Origin: Vulcanimicrobiota bacterium
GTDB lineage: Bacteria > Vulcanimicrobiota > Vulcanimicrobiia > Eremiobacterales > Eremiobacteraceae
Reading direction: 5' to 3'
NCBI GenBank assembly: GCA_013290125.1
Contig: JABCYQ010000009.1
Coordinates: 37,900-101,899, forward strand
DNA: 64,000 nt
Numbering within the stretch: the stretch's first letter is position 1; each line of letters opens with the position of its first letter. Shown here in pieces: positions 9,337 through 18,882 of this stretch. A model generated the notes under the pieces. The model did no database searches and had not been told where the DNA came from. It saw only the letters and a program-made list of their open reading frames with translations. The translations under genes were made by a program, and so were the position numbers.

Positions 9337-10449
9337 CTAACGCTTCCACGCGTCGACTTCGTCCGCAATCGCGTCGTGTATCTTGCCGCGCGCCCGAAGG
9401 ATCGAGGCGCCGTCGCGCGTGAGATGGACGCGATTGGTCAGGAAGGCGACAGTGAGGTCGCGCGTCGGATCGACCCAGAGCGAAGTGCCGGTGAAACCGG
9501 TGTGGCCGAACGAGAGCGCCGAAAGGCGTGCGCCGCTCGAATGCGCGTCGTCCGCCTTCAACGCCCAGCCGAGCCCGCGCCGTTCTCCGTTCCCGACCGC
9601 GTGCTCTCGGGTCGCCTCCAGCGCTGAAGCGCGCGAGATGACGCGCCCGCCCGCCGATTGTCCGGCCGTGCGATAGAGCTCTCCCAGCGCCGCCACATCG
9701 GCGGCCGTCGCGAACAATCCAGCGTGACCAGCGACGCCGCCCATCGCCCAACAATTCTCGTCGTGCACTTCGCCGCGCAGCAATCGCCCGCGCCACGGAT
9801 CGTTCTCCGTGCAGGCGATACGCGGACGGAGCTCTTGCGTCGGACGATAGCGCACGTCCGCCAAGCCCATTGGAACGCAGACGAGCGTCGCGATCGCCTT
9901 CTCCAATGGCTCGTTCGCAAGCCGCGAAACCATTTCGCCGGCCAGCATGAAGCCGAGGTCGCTGTACTCGACGGCTTCACCCGGCGCGGCTTCGAGCGAG
10001 GTCGCGCACACTCTGGCGATGACCGGCTTCAAGCCGAGTTCTTCGCGGAAGCTCACGTGCGCTGGGAGTCCCGACGTGTGCGTCAGTAGATGTTTGACCG
10101 TCACGCGCGCTCGGCGCGGATCCTTGCCGGCGAATTCGGGGAGCACATGAACGATCGGGTCGTCGAGCGCGAGGGCGCGGTGGTCGTGCAGCGCGAGCAG
10201 CGCGGTCGTGGTATAAAGTTTGGTCAGCGATGCCAGGTCGAAGATCGCACGGCCGTCGATCCCTGCGTCGCCGGGAGCATAGTTTCCCACAGCGACGTGC
10301 TCGACCGTCTCGCCCGCCACGCGCACGTGGAGCGCAGCGGCCGAGTATGCCTCGCCCAGTTCGGCGTGCAGGATCGCACGCGCGCTTGGCAGCGAGACCT
10401 GCGCGCGCTCTGACGATGAGGCGTCCGAACCTGCGCGATCCGTCGTCAC
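9337..10449 (-). CDS. Beta-lactamase-fold serine hydrolase in the wall-recycling operon
   Basis: 370-aa class C/CubicO-type enzyme. The nucleophile motif S-L-T-K is at about residues 74-77 (in FDLASLTK), the second motif reads YSD (YxN-like) near 163, and an HTG box (FGHTGFTG) replaces KTG. The GTG start at 10449 overlaps the nagZ stop (GTGA); a longer in-frame start would run 70 bases into nagZ and is rejected. No signal peptide is apparent, so it is probably cytoplasmic. Sitting between nagZ and anmK, it may be a peptidase or amidase acting on anhydro-muropeptides. That role is an inference; the family also contains esterases. Confidence 0.85.
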   Translation of the reverse strand: MTTDRAGSDASSSERAQVSLPSARAILHAELGEAYSAAALHVRVAGETVEHVAVGNYAPGDAGIDGRAIFDLASLTKLYTTTALLALHDHRALALDDPIVHVLPEFAGKDPRRARVTVKHLLTHTSGLPAHVSFREELGLKPVIARVCATSLEAAPGEAVEYSDLGFMLAGEMVSRLANEPLEKAIATLVCVPMGLADVRYRPTQELRPRIACTENDPWRGRLLRGEVHDENCWAMGGVAGHAGLFATAADVAALGELYRTAGQSAGGRVISRASALEATREHAVGNGERRGLGWALKADDAHSSGARLSALSFGHTGFTGTSLWVDPTRDLTVAFLTNRVHLTRDGASILRARGKIHDAIADEVDAWKR

Positions 10450-12017
10450 GGCGCGACACTCGCGAGCATCACGGGCGAGGAACCGCGTGCTTTGGCTAAG
10501 CCTGTGATCACGGCGCATACGGCGGCGAGCCCAGCCGGATCGTCGCCGAACGCGGCAAGTACCGTCGCATCATGCGGTAGCATGTCCGCATCGTACGGCT
10601 CGCGCGCCATCACGACGACAAACGGCACGCCGCGTTTGACGAGGTCCGCCACGGCATGGAGCTGATTCGGGTGGGTCACGGCTCGATACGTCACGCACAC
10701 GATCGCCGCAGCGCTGGCGGCGCGCGACGCGATATCGCGCAGGATGTCTTCCGAAGGATCGGCGCCGGCCGACACTTCATCCACCTCAGCGAAATGTGCA
10801 CGCAGCGATGCGCCGAACGACGCGGCATTTGCCGCACCGTTCTCGACCAGCGTCGACGTCTTACCGCCGAAAGTCACCACCAGCAGCCGTTCGTGCGCGC
10901 CGATGGACAACGGCAGCATCCCGCCCGGATCACGCACGAGCGTTATGCCTCGCCGCGCGCAATCGACTGCGCGCGTTCGGCGCTCGCCTGAGCCGACATC
11001 TGCCAGCGTAATGCTCGCATGCGCACGCGGCTTCTCGCGGAGCCGCGCGACGCGCGCGAGACTGAGCGCAACCTCCACTTCATCAAGTGTACCGTCGAGG
11101 ACCGCGCTTTCCAATGCTCTGTGCGCGTCGATCGCGGCGTCGAGCGAACTTGAGAAGAGCACGAGATCGGCGCCGGCTGCGACGGCCCGCACCGCCGCGT
11201 CTCCGGGCGCATACGAACCAGAGACAGCGCGCATCTGCATGCAATCGGTGCAGATGACGCCGTCAAAACCAAGCTCCTCGCGCAGCAAGCCGCGCATGAT
11301 CGATCGCGACATGGTCGCGGGCTTGCGCGCGGGTTCCAGCGCAGCAAACCAGATGTGCGCCGCCATCACCGCGTCCACTTCTGCCGCTATCGCGGCCGCG
11401 AAGGGCACGAGGTCGATCGCGCGCAGTCGTTCCAGCGAATGTTCGATGACCGGCAGATCGATATGCGAGTCCACGAGCGAATCGCCGTGGCCGGGAAAAT
11501 GTTTGGCGGCGGCTTTCACGCCCGACGCGTGCAGCCCGCGAATCGCGGCGGCCACGTGTTCTCCGACGCGCGCGGGCCGATCGCCGAACGAACGAACGCC
11601 GATCACCGGGTTGCGCGGACTCGTGTTCACGTCGGCCACCGGAGCGAAATCAAGCGTGATGCCGAGGGCCGACAATTCTTCGCCGATCGCGGCGTATATC
11701 GATTCGGTCAGCGTAGGATCGTCAGCGGCGCCGAGCGACATGGCCGATGGCATCCAGGTGCCGACGCCGCCGATGCGCGACACATTACCGCCTTCTTCAT
11801 CAATAGCGATCAGGAGCGGGGGCGAACCGCTCTGGACCGAGTCTTGCAATCCGTCGACGAGCGCTCGTGTCTGGCTTGCGGAGTGTATGTTGCGTTTGAA
11901 CAGGACGGCACCGGCCAAGCCCCCAATGAAGTGTGCCGGCGCCTGCTCGATCGTCGTTCCATCGAACCCGATCGCAAGCAACCCGCCGACGCGGGCCGCG
12001 ATCGCAGATCTTCCCAC
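10446..12017 (-). CDS. nagZ: Beta-N-acetylhexosaminidase (GH3, NagZ type)
   Basis: GH3 glycosidase that removes GlcNAc from anhydro-muropeptides in the cytoplasm. Motifs include AIDEEGG, FAPVADV, the KHFPGHGD loop followed by DSH (about residues 172-185, the His/Asp dyad typical of NagZ) and the catalytic Asp at about 258 in GVICTDCMQM. At 523 aa it is longer than the single-domain proteobacterial enzyme. The extra C-terminal 170 residues (from about 345) look like a GH3_C-type domain, as in Bacillus NagZ. No signal peptide is seen. It is the first gene of the recycling operon and diverges from the M16 peptidase gene, with an 80-bp shared promoter space. Confidence 0.93.
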   Translation of the reverse strand: MGRSAIAARVGGLLAIGFDGTTIEQAPAHFIGGLAGAVLFKRNIHSASQTRALVDGLQDSVQSGSPPLLIAIDEEGGNVSRIGGVGTWMPSAMSLGAADDPTLTESIYAAIGEELSALGITLDFAPVADVNTSPRNPVIGVRSFGDRPARVGEHVAAAIRGLHASGVKAAAKHFPGHGDSLVDSHIDLPVIEHSLERLRAIDLVPFAAAIAAEVDAVMAAHIWFAALEPARKPATMSRSIMRGLLREELGFDGVICTDCMQMRAVSGSYAPGDAAVRAVAAGADLVLFSSSLDAAIDAHRALESAVLDGTLDEVEVALSLARVARLREKPRAHASITLADVGSGERRTRAVDCARRGITLVRDPGGMLPLSIGAHERLLVVTFGGKTSTLVENGAANAASFGASLRAHFAEVDEVSAGADPSEDILRDIASRAASAAAIVCVTYRAVTHPNQLHAVADLVKRGVPFVVVMAREPYDADMLPHDATVLAAFGDDPAGLAAVCAVITGLAKARGSSPVMLASVAP

Positions 12018-12097
12018 GCTGCGTGGCGTACAAGAGGCAGAGAGAGCGTACCTTCCCGCGCGCCGACCGCCGAACGCCGTTCTGATAAGGATTGGGC

Positions 12098-14758
12098 ATG
12101 CATTTACGAGGCTTTCTTATAGTCGCTGTCATCGCCGCCATCGTGCAGTCCGCGCACACTGCGGCGCGCGCCGCTTCCGATGTCACGCGAGCCACGCTGC
12201 CCAACGGGCTACGGGTCATCTTGGTCCGTGATCCGCTCGCACCGGTCGTCACGGTGATGGATAATTACATCGTCGGCGCCGACGAGACGCCAATCGGATT
12301 TCCCGGCATGGCGCATGCGCAAGAACACATGGCGTTTCGCGGCTGCGACGGCATAACCGCCGATCAGACCGCTGCGATCTTCGCGCAGCTCGGCGGAAAC
12401 GGCGACGCGGACACGCAGCAGACCGTCACGCAATATTTCGAGACCGTTCCAGCGCAGGATCTCGGCGTGGCACTGCACGTCGATGCCGCGTGCATGCGCG
12501 ACATCGTCGATTCCGAAGGCCAGTGGGTGCAGGAACGAGGCCCGATCGAACAAGAGGTCGCGCAGGATCTCTCCAATCCGCTCTATCACTTCTTCACGCG
12601 GCTAGGCGCCGACATGTTCGCCGGCACGCCGTACGCGCACGACGCGCTGGGGACGCGTCCGTCATTCAACGCGACGAACGGCGCGCTGCTCAAGAAATTC
12701 TTCGACAGCTGGTATGGTCCGAACAACGCCGTGCTCGTCATCGCGGGCGACGTCGAACCCAACGCCACGTTGGCGATGGTGCGCTCCATGTACGGCGACA
12801 TCAGCCCCCGCGCGCTGCCGGCGCGCCCGGCGATCGATCTGTCGACGGTGAAGTCCGATACGTTTTCACTCGACAGCGATCTGCCGGTGAAGTTCGCGAC
12901 GATCAGCTATCGATTTCCAGGGACGTCGAACCCTGACTTTCCGGCGGCTCGAATACTAACCGATGTTCTTGGTAGCCAGCGCGCCGATCTCTACGCGCTC
13001 GGACCGCAAGGCAAAGCGTTGAACGCCGGATTTCAGTTGGTCGTCTCGTATCCGCGCGCGTCGGTCGGACTAGCCTACGCGGCGCTCGCGCCGACCGCAG
13101 ATGGCGACGCGGCCAATGCGCTTCTGCGCCAGATCATATCGAGCTACGTGAAGTACGGCGTGCCGAGCGACCTCGTCGAAGCGGCGAAGCGCCAAGAGAT
13201 CGCAAGCGCCGAATTCAATCGCACGTCGATCAGCGGGCTTGCCGCGGCGTGGTCGCAGGCGGTAGCGGTCGAAGGGCGCTCGTCTCCCGACGACGACGTG
13301 GATGCGATTCGCAACGTCACAATCGCGGATGTCGATCGTGTCGCGCGGACATATATGCAGGGCGCCACCGTGACCGCGACGCTCAATCCCAAACCATCTG
13401 GCGCTCCGACCGCGCAATCGGGATTCGGCGGCACCGAGACAAATGCGGTCTCGCCCACAAAAACGGTCGTGCTTCCGGCGTGGGCGCAGGCGGCACTCGC
13501 GTCGCTCTCGCTGCCGCTCCCGAGCGCGGCGCCCTACGACACGACGTTGCCCAACGGTCTTCGTCTGATCGTGCGACAAGAGACCGTAAGCCCGACGGTC
13601 AGCGTGACCGGTGAAGTCCGTCAAGAACCCGCGCTGCAAGTGCCGGCGGGCGAGGAAGGTTTGGATTCGCTTCTCGGTCAGCTCTTCCCATACGGCTCGA
13701 CCACGTACGATCGATTGGCATTTCAGAAACAGCTCGACGATATCGCGGCGAGCGAATCCGCCGGGGCGTCGTTCTCACTGTCCGTGCTCGCGCAGCATTT
13801 CGATCGCGGCATGCAGTTGCTTGCCGACAACGAACTGCATCCCGCGTTGCCCGCAGCCGCGTTTCCGATCGAGCAGACAAATCTCGCTCAAGCGCTGACC
13901 GGCCAGCTCGCGAGCCCCTCCTATAAACAGTCGCGCGCGATAGACCTCGCCCTGCTCCCGTCCGGTGATCCGGCGCTTCGTGAAGCGACTCCGGCATCGG
14001 TCGCAGGCCTGACACTCGCGGACGCGCAGTCGTACTACGGCGCGGCGTTCCGGCCGGACATGACCACGATCGTCGTCATCGGCGACGTCACGCCGGAGCA
14101 GGTGCGCGCTTCTGTTTCGAAATGGTTCGGCGCTTGGACGGCCCAAGGCGCGCGACCGGTCACGGACTTGCCGCCGGTCGGAGCCAACGCACCATCGAGC
14201 GCCGTCGTTCCCGACACATCGAGGGTTCAAGACTCGGCGACGATGATCGAGAACATCGGCGTCGTCCGTTCTGATCCGGACTACTACGCGCTGCAAGTCG
14301 GCAACCACGTCTTGGGCGGCGGTTTCTACGCGACCAGACTGTATCGCGATCTGCGCGAGAAGGCCGGACTCGTCTATTTCGTCGGCAACCAGCTGCGCGT
14401 CGGGAGGACGCGCTCGACATTCAGCATCGATTTCGCCTGCGATCCGCAAAACGTCTCCAAGGCGCGCGGATTGATCGTGCGCGACGTCACCGCGATGCAA
14501 ACGAAGCCGGTGACGCCGGGTGAGCTTCAGCAAGCGAAAGCGCTGCTGCTGCGCCAGATCCCGCTTGCGGAATCGAGCGAGGACGACGTCGCATCGGGAC
14601 TGCTCGCGCGCGCGACGAGCGGGTTGCCGCTTGACGAACCGGATCGGGCCGCACGGCGATATCTGAACATCGACGCAGCGCAAGTCCAAGCCGCGTTTCA
14701 CAAATGGATCCGCATCGGCGGCTTCGTCGATGTCGTGCTAGGGCCGAACCCGCTCTAG
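12098..14758 (+). CDS. M16 family zinc metallopeptidase, tandem-domain (copy A)
   Basis: Exported insulinase/PqqL-like peptidase, about 886 aa. The ATG at 12098 is used because TAAGGA lies at 12086-12091 and a signal peptide follows (cleavage after TAARA). The N-terminal M16 half carries the inverted zinc motif HAQEH (HxxEH) and the downstream EQEVAQD glutamate. The second half (from about residue 475) repeats the fold (TTLPNGLRLIV) without an intact HxxEH, as expected for the inactive partner half. Tyr/Arg elements of the C-terminal domains (YATRLYRDLREKAGLVY) are present. It is followed after 62 bp by a closely related copy. Confidence 0.93.
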   Translation: MHLRGFLIVAVIAAIVQSAHTAARAASDVTRATLPNGLRVILVRDPLAPVVTVMDNYIVGADETPIGFPGMAHAQEHMAFRGCDGITADQTAAIFAQLGGNGDADTQQTVTQYFETVPAQDLGVALHVDAACMRDIVDSEGQWVQERGPIEQEVAQDLSNPLYHFFTRLGADMFAGTPYAHDALGTRPSFNATNGALLKKFFDSWYGPNNAVLVIAGDVEPNATLAMVRSMYGDISPRALPARPAIDLSTVKSDTFSLDSDLPVKFATISYRFPGTSNPDFPAARILTDVLGSQRADLYALGPQGKALNAGFQLVVSYPRASVGLAYAALAPTADGDAANALLRQIISSYVKYGVPSDLVEAAKRQEIASAEFNRTSISGLAAAWSQAVAVEGRSSPDDDVDAIRNVTIADVDRVARTYMQGATVTATLNPKPSGAPTAQSGFGGTETNAVSPTKTVVLPAWAQAALASLSLPLPSAAPYDTTLPNGLRLIVRQETVSPTVSVTGEVRQEPALQVPAGEEGLDSLLGQLFPYGSTTYDRLAFQKQLDDIAASESAGASFSLSVLAQHFDRGMQLLADNELHPALPAAAFPIEQTNLAQALTGQLASPSYKQSRAIDLALLPSGDPALREATPASVAGLTLADAQSYYGAAFRPDMTTIVVIGDVTPEQVRASVSKWFGAWTAQGARPVTDLPPVGANAPSSAVVPDTSRVQDSATMIENIGVVRSDPDYYALQVGNHVLGGGFYATRLYRDLREKAGLVYFVGNQLRVGRTRSTFSIDFACDPQNVSKARGLIVRDVTAMQTKPVTPGELQQAKALLLRQIPLAESSEDDVASGLLARATSGLPLDEPDRAARRYLNIDAAQVQAAFHKWIRIGGFVDVVLGPNPL

Positions 14759-14820
14759 GTGTGACCCGCGGGCTCATTCGCGTCCGAGGCGATTCGCACT
14801 CGGACACGAATGGTACCGAT

Positions 14821-17481
14821 ATGGATATTCGGCCGATTCACCTCGCCGCATTTGCGCTTTTCGTAGCCGTCTCGATCGCCGCGGCGCCCGCGTTTGCGGA
14901 TGCGCCCTCAGTCGCGCGCGCCACGTTGGCTAACGGCTTGCGCGTCATCGCCGTGCGCGATACGCTCGCCCCCGTCGTCACGACCGAGATGAATTATCTC
15001 GTCGGCTCCGAGGATGATCCGCCGGACGTGCCGGGTATGGCGCACGCGCAAGAGCACATGCTGTTCCGCGGCTCGACCGGAGTCAGCGGCGCGCAGCTCG
15101 CGAGCATCGCTGCGGGGTTAGGCGGCGACCTCAACGGCGACACGCAGCCGACGGTGACGCAATACGTCTTCACCGTGCCTGCCAATGCGCTCGAAGTGGT
15201 GCTGCGCGTCGAAGCCGACCGCATGCGCGGCGCGCTGCTCTCGCAGGATGACTGGGTCAAGGAACGGGGCGCTATCGAGCAAGAGGTCTCGTCCGATCTT
15301 TCCAATCCGATCTATCAAGCGCGCGCTGATCTGCTCGCGGACATGTTCGTCGGCACGCCGTACGCCGCGCCGGGCGTGGGCACGCGCGATGCCTTCGATT
15401 CGTTAAGCGCGACCACGATCAAATCGTTTTACGACCTGTGGTACCGTCCCAACAACGCGGTCCTCGTGGTGGTAGGCGATGTTGATCCGTCAGCCGTCAT
15501 CGCCGATGCGACGCGCCTGTTCGGAGCGATCCCGTCCGCGCCGTTGCCGGCCCATCCGTCGTTTGCGTTGCCGTCGCCGAAATTGGCAGACGTGACGTTC
15601 GATACTGCGCTTCCGCTGGGATTTGCGCTTGTCGCATACCGCTTCCCGGGCTCGGACAGCCATGACTTCGCCGCCGCGGAAATATTGGCGAACGTCATGG
15701 CCGATGAGCGTTCTCCGTTCTTCAGCGGTTTGCCGCACGACAAGGTCTACAACGCTACGTTCGTCTTGGACGACATGCCGAAAGCGAGTTTGGGACTTGC
15801 GATGGCATCCGCGCTCAAGCCGCAGTTCGTTCCCGACGTCAAGCGTTGGGTATCGATGAACGTCGCCGATTCGATCAGCGCCGGATTCTCCGCCGACCTC
15901 GTGCTCGATGCCAAACGAAAGGCGGTCGCGCAGGCGCTCTTCCAGCGTTCGTCGATCGAGGGATTGGCGCAGGCGTGGAGTGAGGCGGTGGCGGTCGAGG
16001 GACGTTCGTCGCCCGATGACGATATCGCCGAGATCAACGCGGTCTCCACAGACGACGTGAATCGCGTCGCGGGCAAGTACCTGAATGCAAGCACGGAACT
16101 CACTGCCGAACTCACGCCGCGCGATTCCGGCACGGTGGTACCTGGCGACGCATTCGGAGCATCCGAGTCGTTTTCTCCACAGGCCGCCGAGTCGGTCGCG
16201 CTTCCGGACTGGGCGGCTTCCGTCGTCCAATCGACAGATGTCCCCCCGTCGACGCTGCATCCGCTCGATACGTCGCTGCCGAACGGCCTTCGCATTATCA
16301 TCCAATCCGAGCGCGGAAGCGGCGCCGTCACGGTCGTCGGCCATGTTCGAAATGACCCGGACATCGAGGCGCCGCCTGGCAAGGAAGGCGTCTCGCTCAT
16401 GCTCGATCAGCTTTTCTCCGCCGGCTCGGCGTCCGAATCGCCCTTTGACTTCTTCACGGACGTCAGCCGGATCGGCGCTGAAGAACACGCGGGTTTTGCG
16501 TTCTCTCTGCGCGTGCCTGCGGCAGGCTTCGACCGCGGCATGCAGCTGCTCGCCGACAACGAGATGCGTCCTCTCTTTCCACCGCAGAACTTCGAATTGC
16601 TTCGCAATGCAGTCGCCGACCGTGTTCAAGGCACGTCCGTGACACCTGAATACCGCTCTGCGGCAAGTCTCTATGCGGCGCTGTATCCAAAAAACGACCC
16701 GGTTCAACGCGTCGCCACCGTCGCGTCCGTCGAAGGCCTGAGCCTGCAGGACGTACGCGACTATTTCAAAGCCACGATCCGGCCCGACCTGACGACGATC
16801 GTCGTAGTAGGAGACGTGGACACCGACCACGCGCTTGCGATCGTGCGGCGTTATTTCTCAGATTGGCATTCATCTGGTGCGCCGCCCGCGACGACGCTGC
16901 CGCCCGCACCGCGCAACGCCGGCGCGGAGGTGGCTATTCCATCGCTTGGCGCCGTGCAAGATAGCGTGACGTTCGCCGAGACGATGGGCGTTCGAGCGGG
17001 CACGATCGACTTCGACGCGCTATCGTTAGGCGATCAGATGCTTTCGTCCGAGTTCTACGCCAGTCGCCTCTATCGCGATCTTCGCGAACAATCCGGTCTC
17101 GTGTATTACGTGACGACGAGATTCAACGCCGACGGCGGCCGTTACGCGTACGAAGTCCAGTGGGGCTGCGATCCGCGGAACGTGGCGCAGGTGGCGGGCA
17201 TCGTGCAGCGCGATCTCCAGTCCATGCGCACGACTCCGCCTACCGTTGACGAGCTCTTGCGAGCCAAATCGCTTGCGGTGCGCGCGTTACCGCTGCAGGA
17301 GTCGAGCCAGAGCGGCGTCGCCGAAACTCTTCTCGACCGCGCTTCGGCGGGTCTGCCGCTCGATGACGCTTCAGCGCAAGCGCGCTTCCTGCAGATCACG
17401 GGCCCGCAGATCACGGCTGCGTTCGCGAAGTATATCCGTCCGGGCGACTTCGTACAGATCGTCCAGGGCCCCACGCCGTAA
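14821..17481 (+). CDS. M16 family zinc metallopeptidase, tandem-domain (copy B)
   Basis: Paralogue of the preceding gene with the same architecture: signal peptide ending near AAAPAFADA, active N-terminal M16 half with HAQEH and EQEVSSD, a second half starting at SLPNGLRIII, and the FYASRLYRDLREQSGLVYY element. The ATG at 14821 gives about 886 aa; in-frame codons further upstream run back into copy A and are rejected. Divergence from copy A is large enough that the pair probably forms a heterodimer or has split specificities, as many paired bacterial M16 proteins do. Transcription ends at the hairpin at 17566. Confidence 0.93.
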   Translation: MDIRPIHLAAFALFVAVSIAAAPAFADAPSVARATLANGLRVIAVRDTLAPVVTTEMNYLVGSEDDPPDVPGMAHAQEHMLFRGSTGVSGAQLASIAAGLGGDLNGDTQPTVTQYVFTVPANALEVVLRVEADRMRGALLSQDDWVKERGAIEQEVSSDLSNPIYQARADLLADMFVGTPYAAPGVGTRDAFDSLSATTIKSFYDLWYRPNNAVLVVVGDVDPSAVIADATRLFGAIPSAPLPAHPSFALPSPKLADVTFDTALPLGFALVAYRFPGSDSHDFAAAEILANVMADERSPFFSGLPHDKVYNATFVLDDMPKASLGLAMASALKPQFVPDVKRWVSMNVADSISAGFSADLVLDAKRKAVAQALFQRSSIEGLAQAWSEAVAVEGRSSPDDDIAEINAVSTDDVNRVAGKYLNASTELTAELTPRDSGTVVPGDAFGASESFSPQAAESVALPDWAASVVQSTDVPPSTLHPLDTSLPNGLRIIIQSERGSGAVTVVGHVRNDPDIEAPPGKEGVSLMLDQLFSAGSASESPFDFFTDVSRIGAEEHAGFAFSLRVPAAGFDRGMQLLADNEMRPLFPPQNFELLRNAVADRVQGTSVTPEYRSAASLYAALYPKNDPVQRVATVASVEGLSLQDVRDYFKATIRPDLTTIVVVGDVDTDHALAIVRRYFSDWHSSGAPPATTLPPAPRNAGAEVAIPSLGAVQDSVTFAETMGVRAGTIDFDALSLGDQMLSSEFYASRLYRDLREQSGLVYYVTTRFNADGGRYAYEVQWGCDPRNVAQVAGIVQRDLQSMRTTPPTVDELLRAKSLAVRALPLQESSQSGVAETLLDRASAGLPLDDASAQARFLQITGPQITAAFAKYIRPGDFVQIVQGPTP

Positions 17482-17565
17482 ATCGATATCACGATATTCG
17501 ACATCCCGATATTCCGTCGCGTCCCCGGCGAAGACGTCGCCGGATGAGGCCTTGGGAAAAAACGT

Positions 17566-17586
17566 GGGCCGACATAAAGTCGGCCC
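17566..17586. terminator. Hairpin terminator between converging genes (copy 2 of a repeated hairpin)
   Basis: Stem GGGCCGAC / GTCGGCCC (17566-17573 with 17579-17586) around ATAAA, followed by CTTCAAAA. It differs from the hairpin at 6162 only in the loop and shares the flanking GTGG/CCTTC bases. It lies between the copy B peptidase and the converging secreted-protein gene. Confidence 0.7.
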
Positions 17587-17611
17587 CTTCAAAATGGCAA
17601 GGCATGTATTC

Positions 17612-17989
17612 TTAAAGGACGCTGATCGCCACCGCGATGAGCGCATCCCCGCGGTCGAAACCCTCAACTCGGATCCGCACGCCTGGCCGGATGTCGGCGA
17701 TACTTCCGGGCTCTCCGCCGACGTCGATCGAGGTGGTCGGCGTGACCGTGATCGTGACGTCTCGTCCCTTCGTCGCCAGCACGACGGCGTTGGCGGCGTA
17801 TTCGACCTTCGACACGCGGCCCACGAACGTGAAGCTTCCCTGATCCTTTGAAGCGGCCGACGCCGATGGCGTGGCGGCCGGCCGGGGATGGCCCTGCAGC
17901 GGAGAAGCAATGGCGACGCCCGCGAATGCCGCGCACAGCAGGCTCGCCAGGATCAACGCATGTGACTTCGTTCGGAGGTTCATCATCAT
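17612..17989 (-). CDS. Small secreted protein, DUF5666/OB-fold-like
   Basis: 125 aa with a signal peptide (residues 1-29, ending AIASP), an Ala/Pro/Ser linker, and a compact domain beginning FVGRVSKVEYAANAVVL. That domain alternates beta strands and contains ITVTPTTSIDVGG and GVRIRVEGF. This pattern is seen in DUF5666-type OB folds. The start is within three consecutive ATG codons (17989 to 17983), with no clear ribosome binding site. It diverges from the next gene. Function unknown; an exported ligand-binding or envelope protein is plausible. Confidence 0.7.
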   Translation of the reverse strand: MMMNLRTKSHALILASLLCAAFAGVAIASPLQGHPRPAATPSASAASKDQGSFTFVGRVSKVEYAANAVVLATKGRDVTITVTPTTSIDVGGEPGSIADIRPGVRIRVEGFDRGDALIAVAISVL

Positions 17990-18137
17990 CGATAACGTTT
18001 GGCGGCAAGCAAGCGTTCCGCGCTGACTATGACCAATCCAGAGGCTGCTGACCTTGCATGCTGATTGTCGGCCATAGATCTCGCTCGAACTTTCTCCACA
18101 AGGATGTGCGGCGTCTCACACGACAAGTAGCACGGGC

Positions 18138-18878
18138 ATGCCCAAAGCGGTACGTTTGCTATCCCGATTCTTGGCCATGATGCTCATCGTCGCCTTGGTC
18201 CGACCGTCTGCGCTCGCCGCCACGACCGTCGTAGCCGAGCTCGGATCGGCACCGCTGCTAGGCCAGACCACGACGCTCGCGCAACTCCAGGTGAACGTCG
18301 CGCGTAATGAAAGCCGGCTCGCTTCCGCTGCGGCGCTCGCCGGAATGACCCCCGAGGAGTTTCTGACCTTCCGCGACGCGGTCGAGACCGTCAAACCTGC
18401 TTGGGGACTCGTGCCGCGCCATCTCTCGGCGATGACGTGGTTCGACGGCTCGCGCGTGCGCGTCATCCACGACGTGCTGATCCCAGCCGCCACGTACGGC
18501 TTCGAATACGACGAGTCGACCGCGAATGCGCGGCTGCGCATTTTCGTTCCCGTCGCGTGCGGTAATCTCTCGATCTTGCGCGAGCGGATCGTTCGCGCGG
18601 CAGTCATTCCGCCGAAGCGCGAAGTCTCGTCTCGACCGGTCGCGATGATCCCGCCCGACCTCACGACGCCGCCGCCTGCGCCCGCCTCGGTCAATACGCC
18701 CGCGACGTCCGCAGCGCCGTCGCCGATCCCGTCGCCGACCACGATCTATCTCGGGTCGCGTCCGAAACACGGCATCTGGCCATTCTTTGCGGTGCTGTTC
18801 GGGTTCTTGGACTTCGGCGGCGGGAGCGGCAGCGGAGGGCCGATCCACAGTCCCTCATGCGCCTGCCGGCCGCACTAG
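18138..18878 (+). CDS. Secreted protein of unknown function with Pro-rich linker
   Basis: 246 aa. Signal peptide at residues 1-28 (ending SALAA). A folded N-terminal part of about 130 residues has alternating polarity (MTPEEFLTFRDAV, FDGSRVRVIHDVLIP). A Pro/Thr/Ser-rich linker follows (about 170-205), then a short hydrophobic segment (IWPFFAVLFGFLDF) and a Gly/Ser-rich tail ending CACRPH. The opposite strand also has an open frame over most of this gene; the signal peptide and domain logic favour the plus strand. No family recognised. It converges on the MqnD-like gene with a 4-bp gap. Confidence 0.7.
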   Translation: MPKAVRLLSRFLAMMLIVALVRPSALAATTVVAELGSAPLLGQTTTLAQLQVNVARNESRLASAAALAGMTPEEFLTFRDAVETVKPAWGLVPRHLSAMTWFDGSRVRVIHDVLIPAATYGFEYDESTANARLRIFVPVACGNLSILRERIVRAAVIPPKREVSSRPVAMIPPDLTTPPPAPASVNTPATSAAPSPIPSPTTIYLGSRPKHGIWPFFAVLFGFLDFGGGSGSGGPIHSPSCACRPH

Positions 18879-18882
18879 CGAT

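Noticed and set aside
10744..12231. 495-aa plus-strand open frame
   Set aside because: Antisense to nagZ, which has all GH3 motifs; the plus-strand product is Ser/Ala/Thr/Arg low complexity.
15490..16830. 446-aa minus-strand open frame
   Set aside because: Antisense to M16 copy B; Arg/Asp-rich with no recognisable fold.
18116..18742. 208-aa minus-strand frame opposite the 18138 gene
   Set aside because: No ribosome binding site or signal; the plus-strand frame has a proper signal peptide and linker structure.
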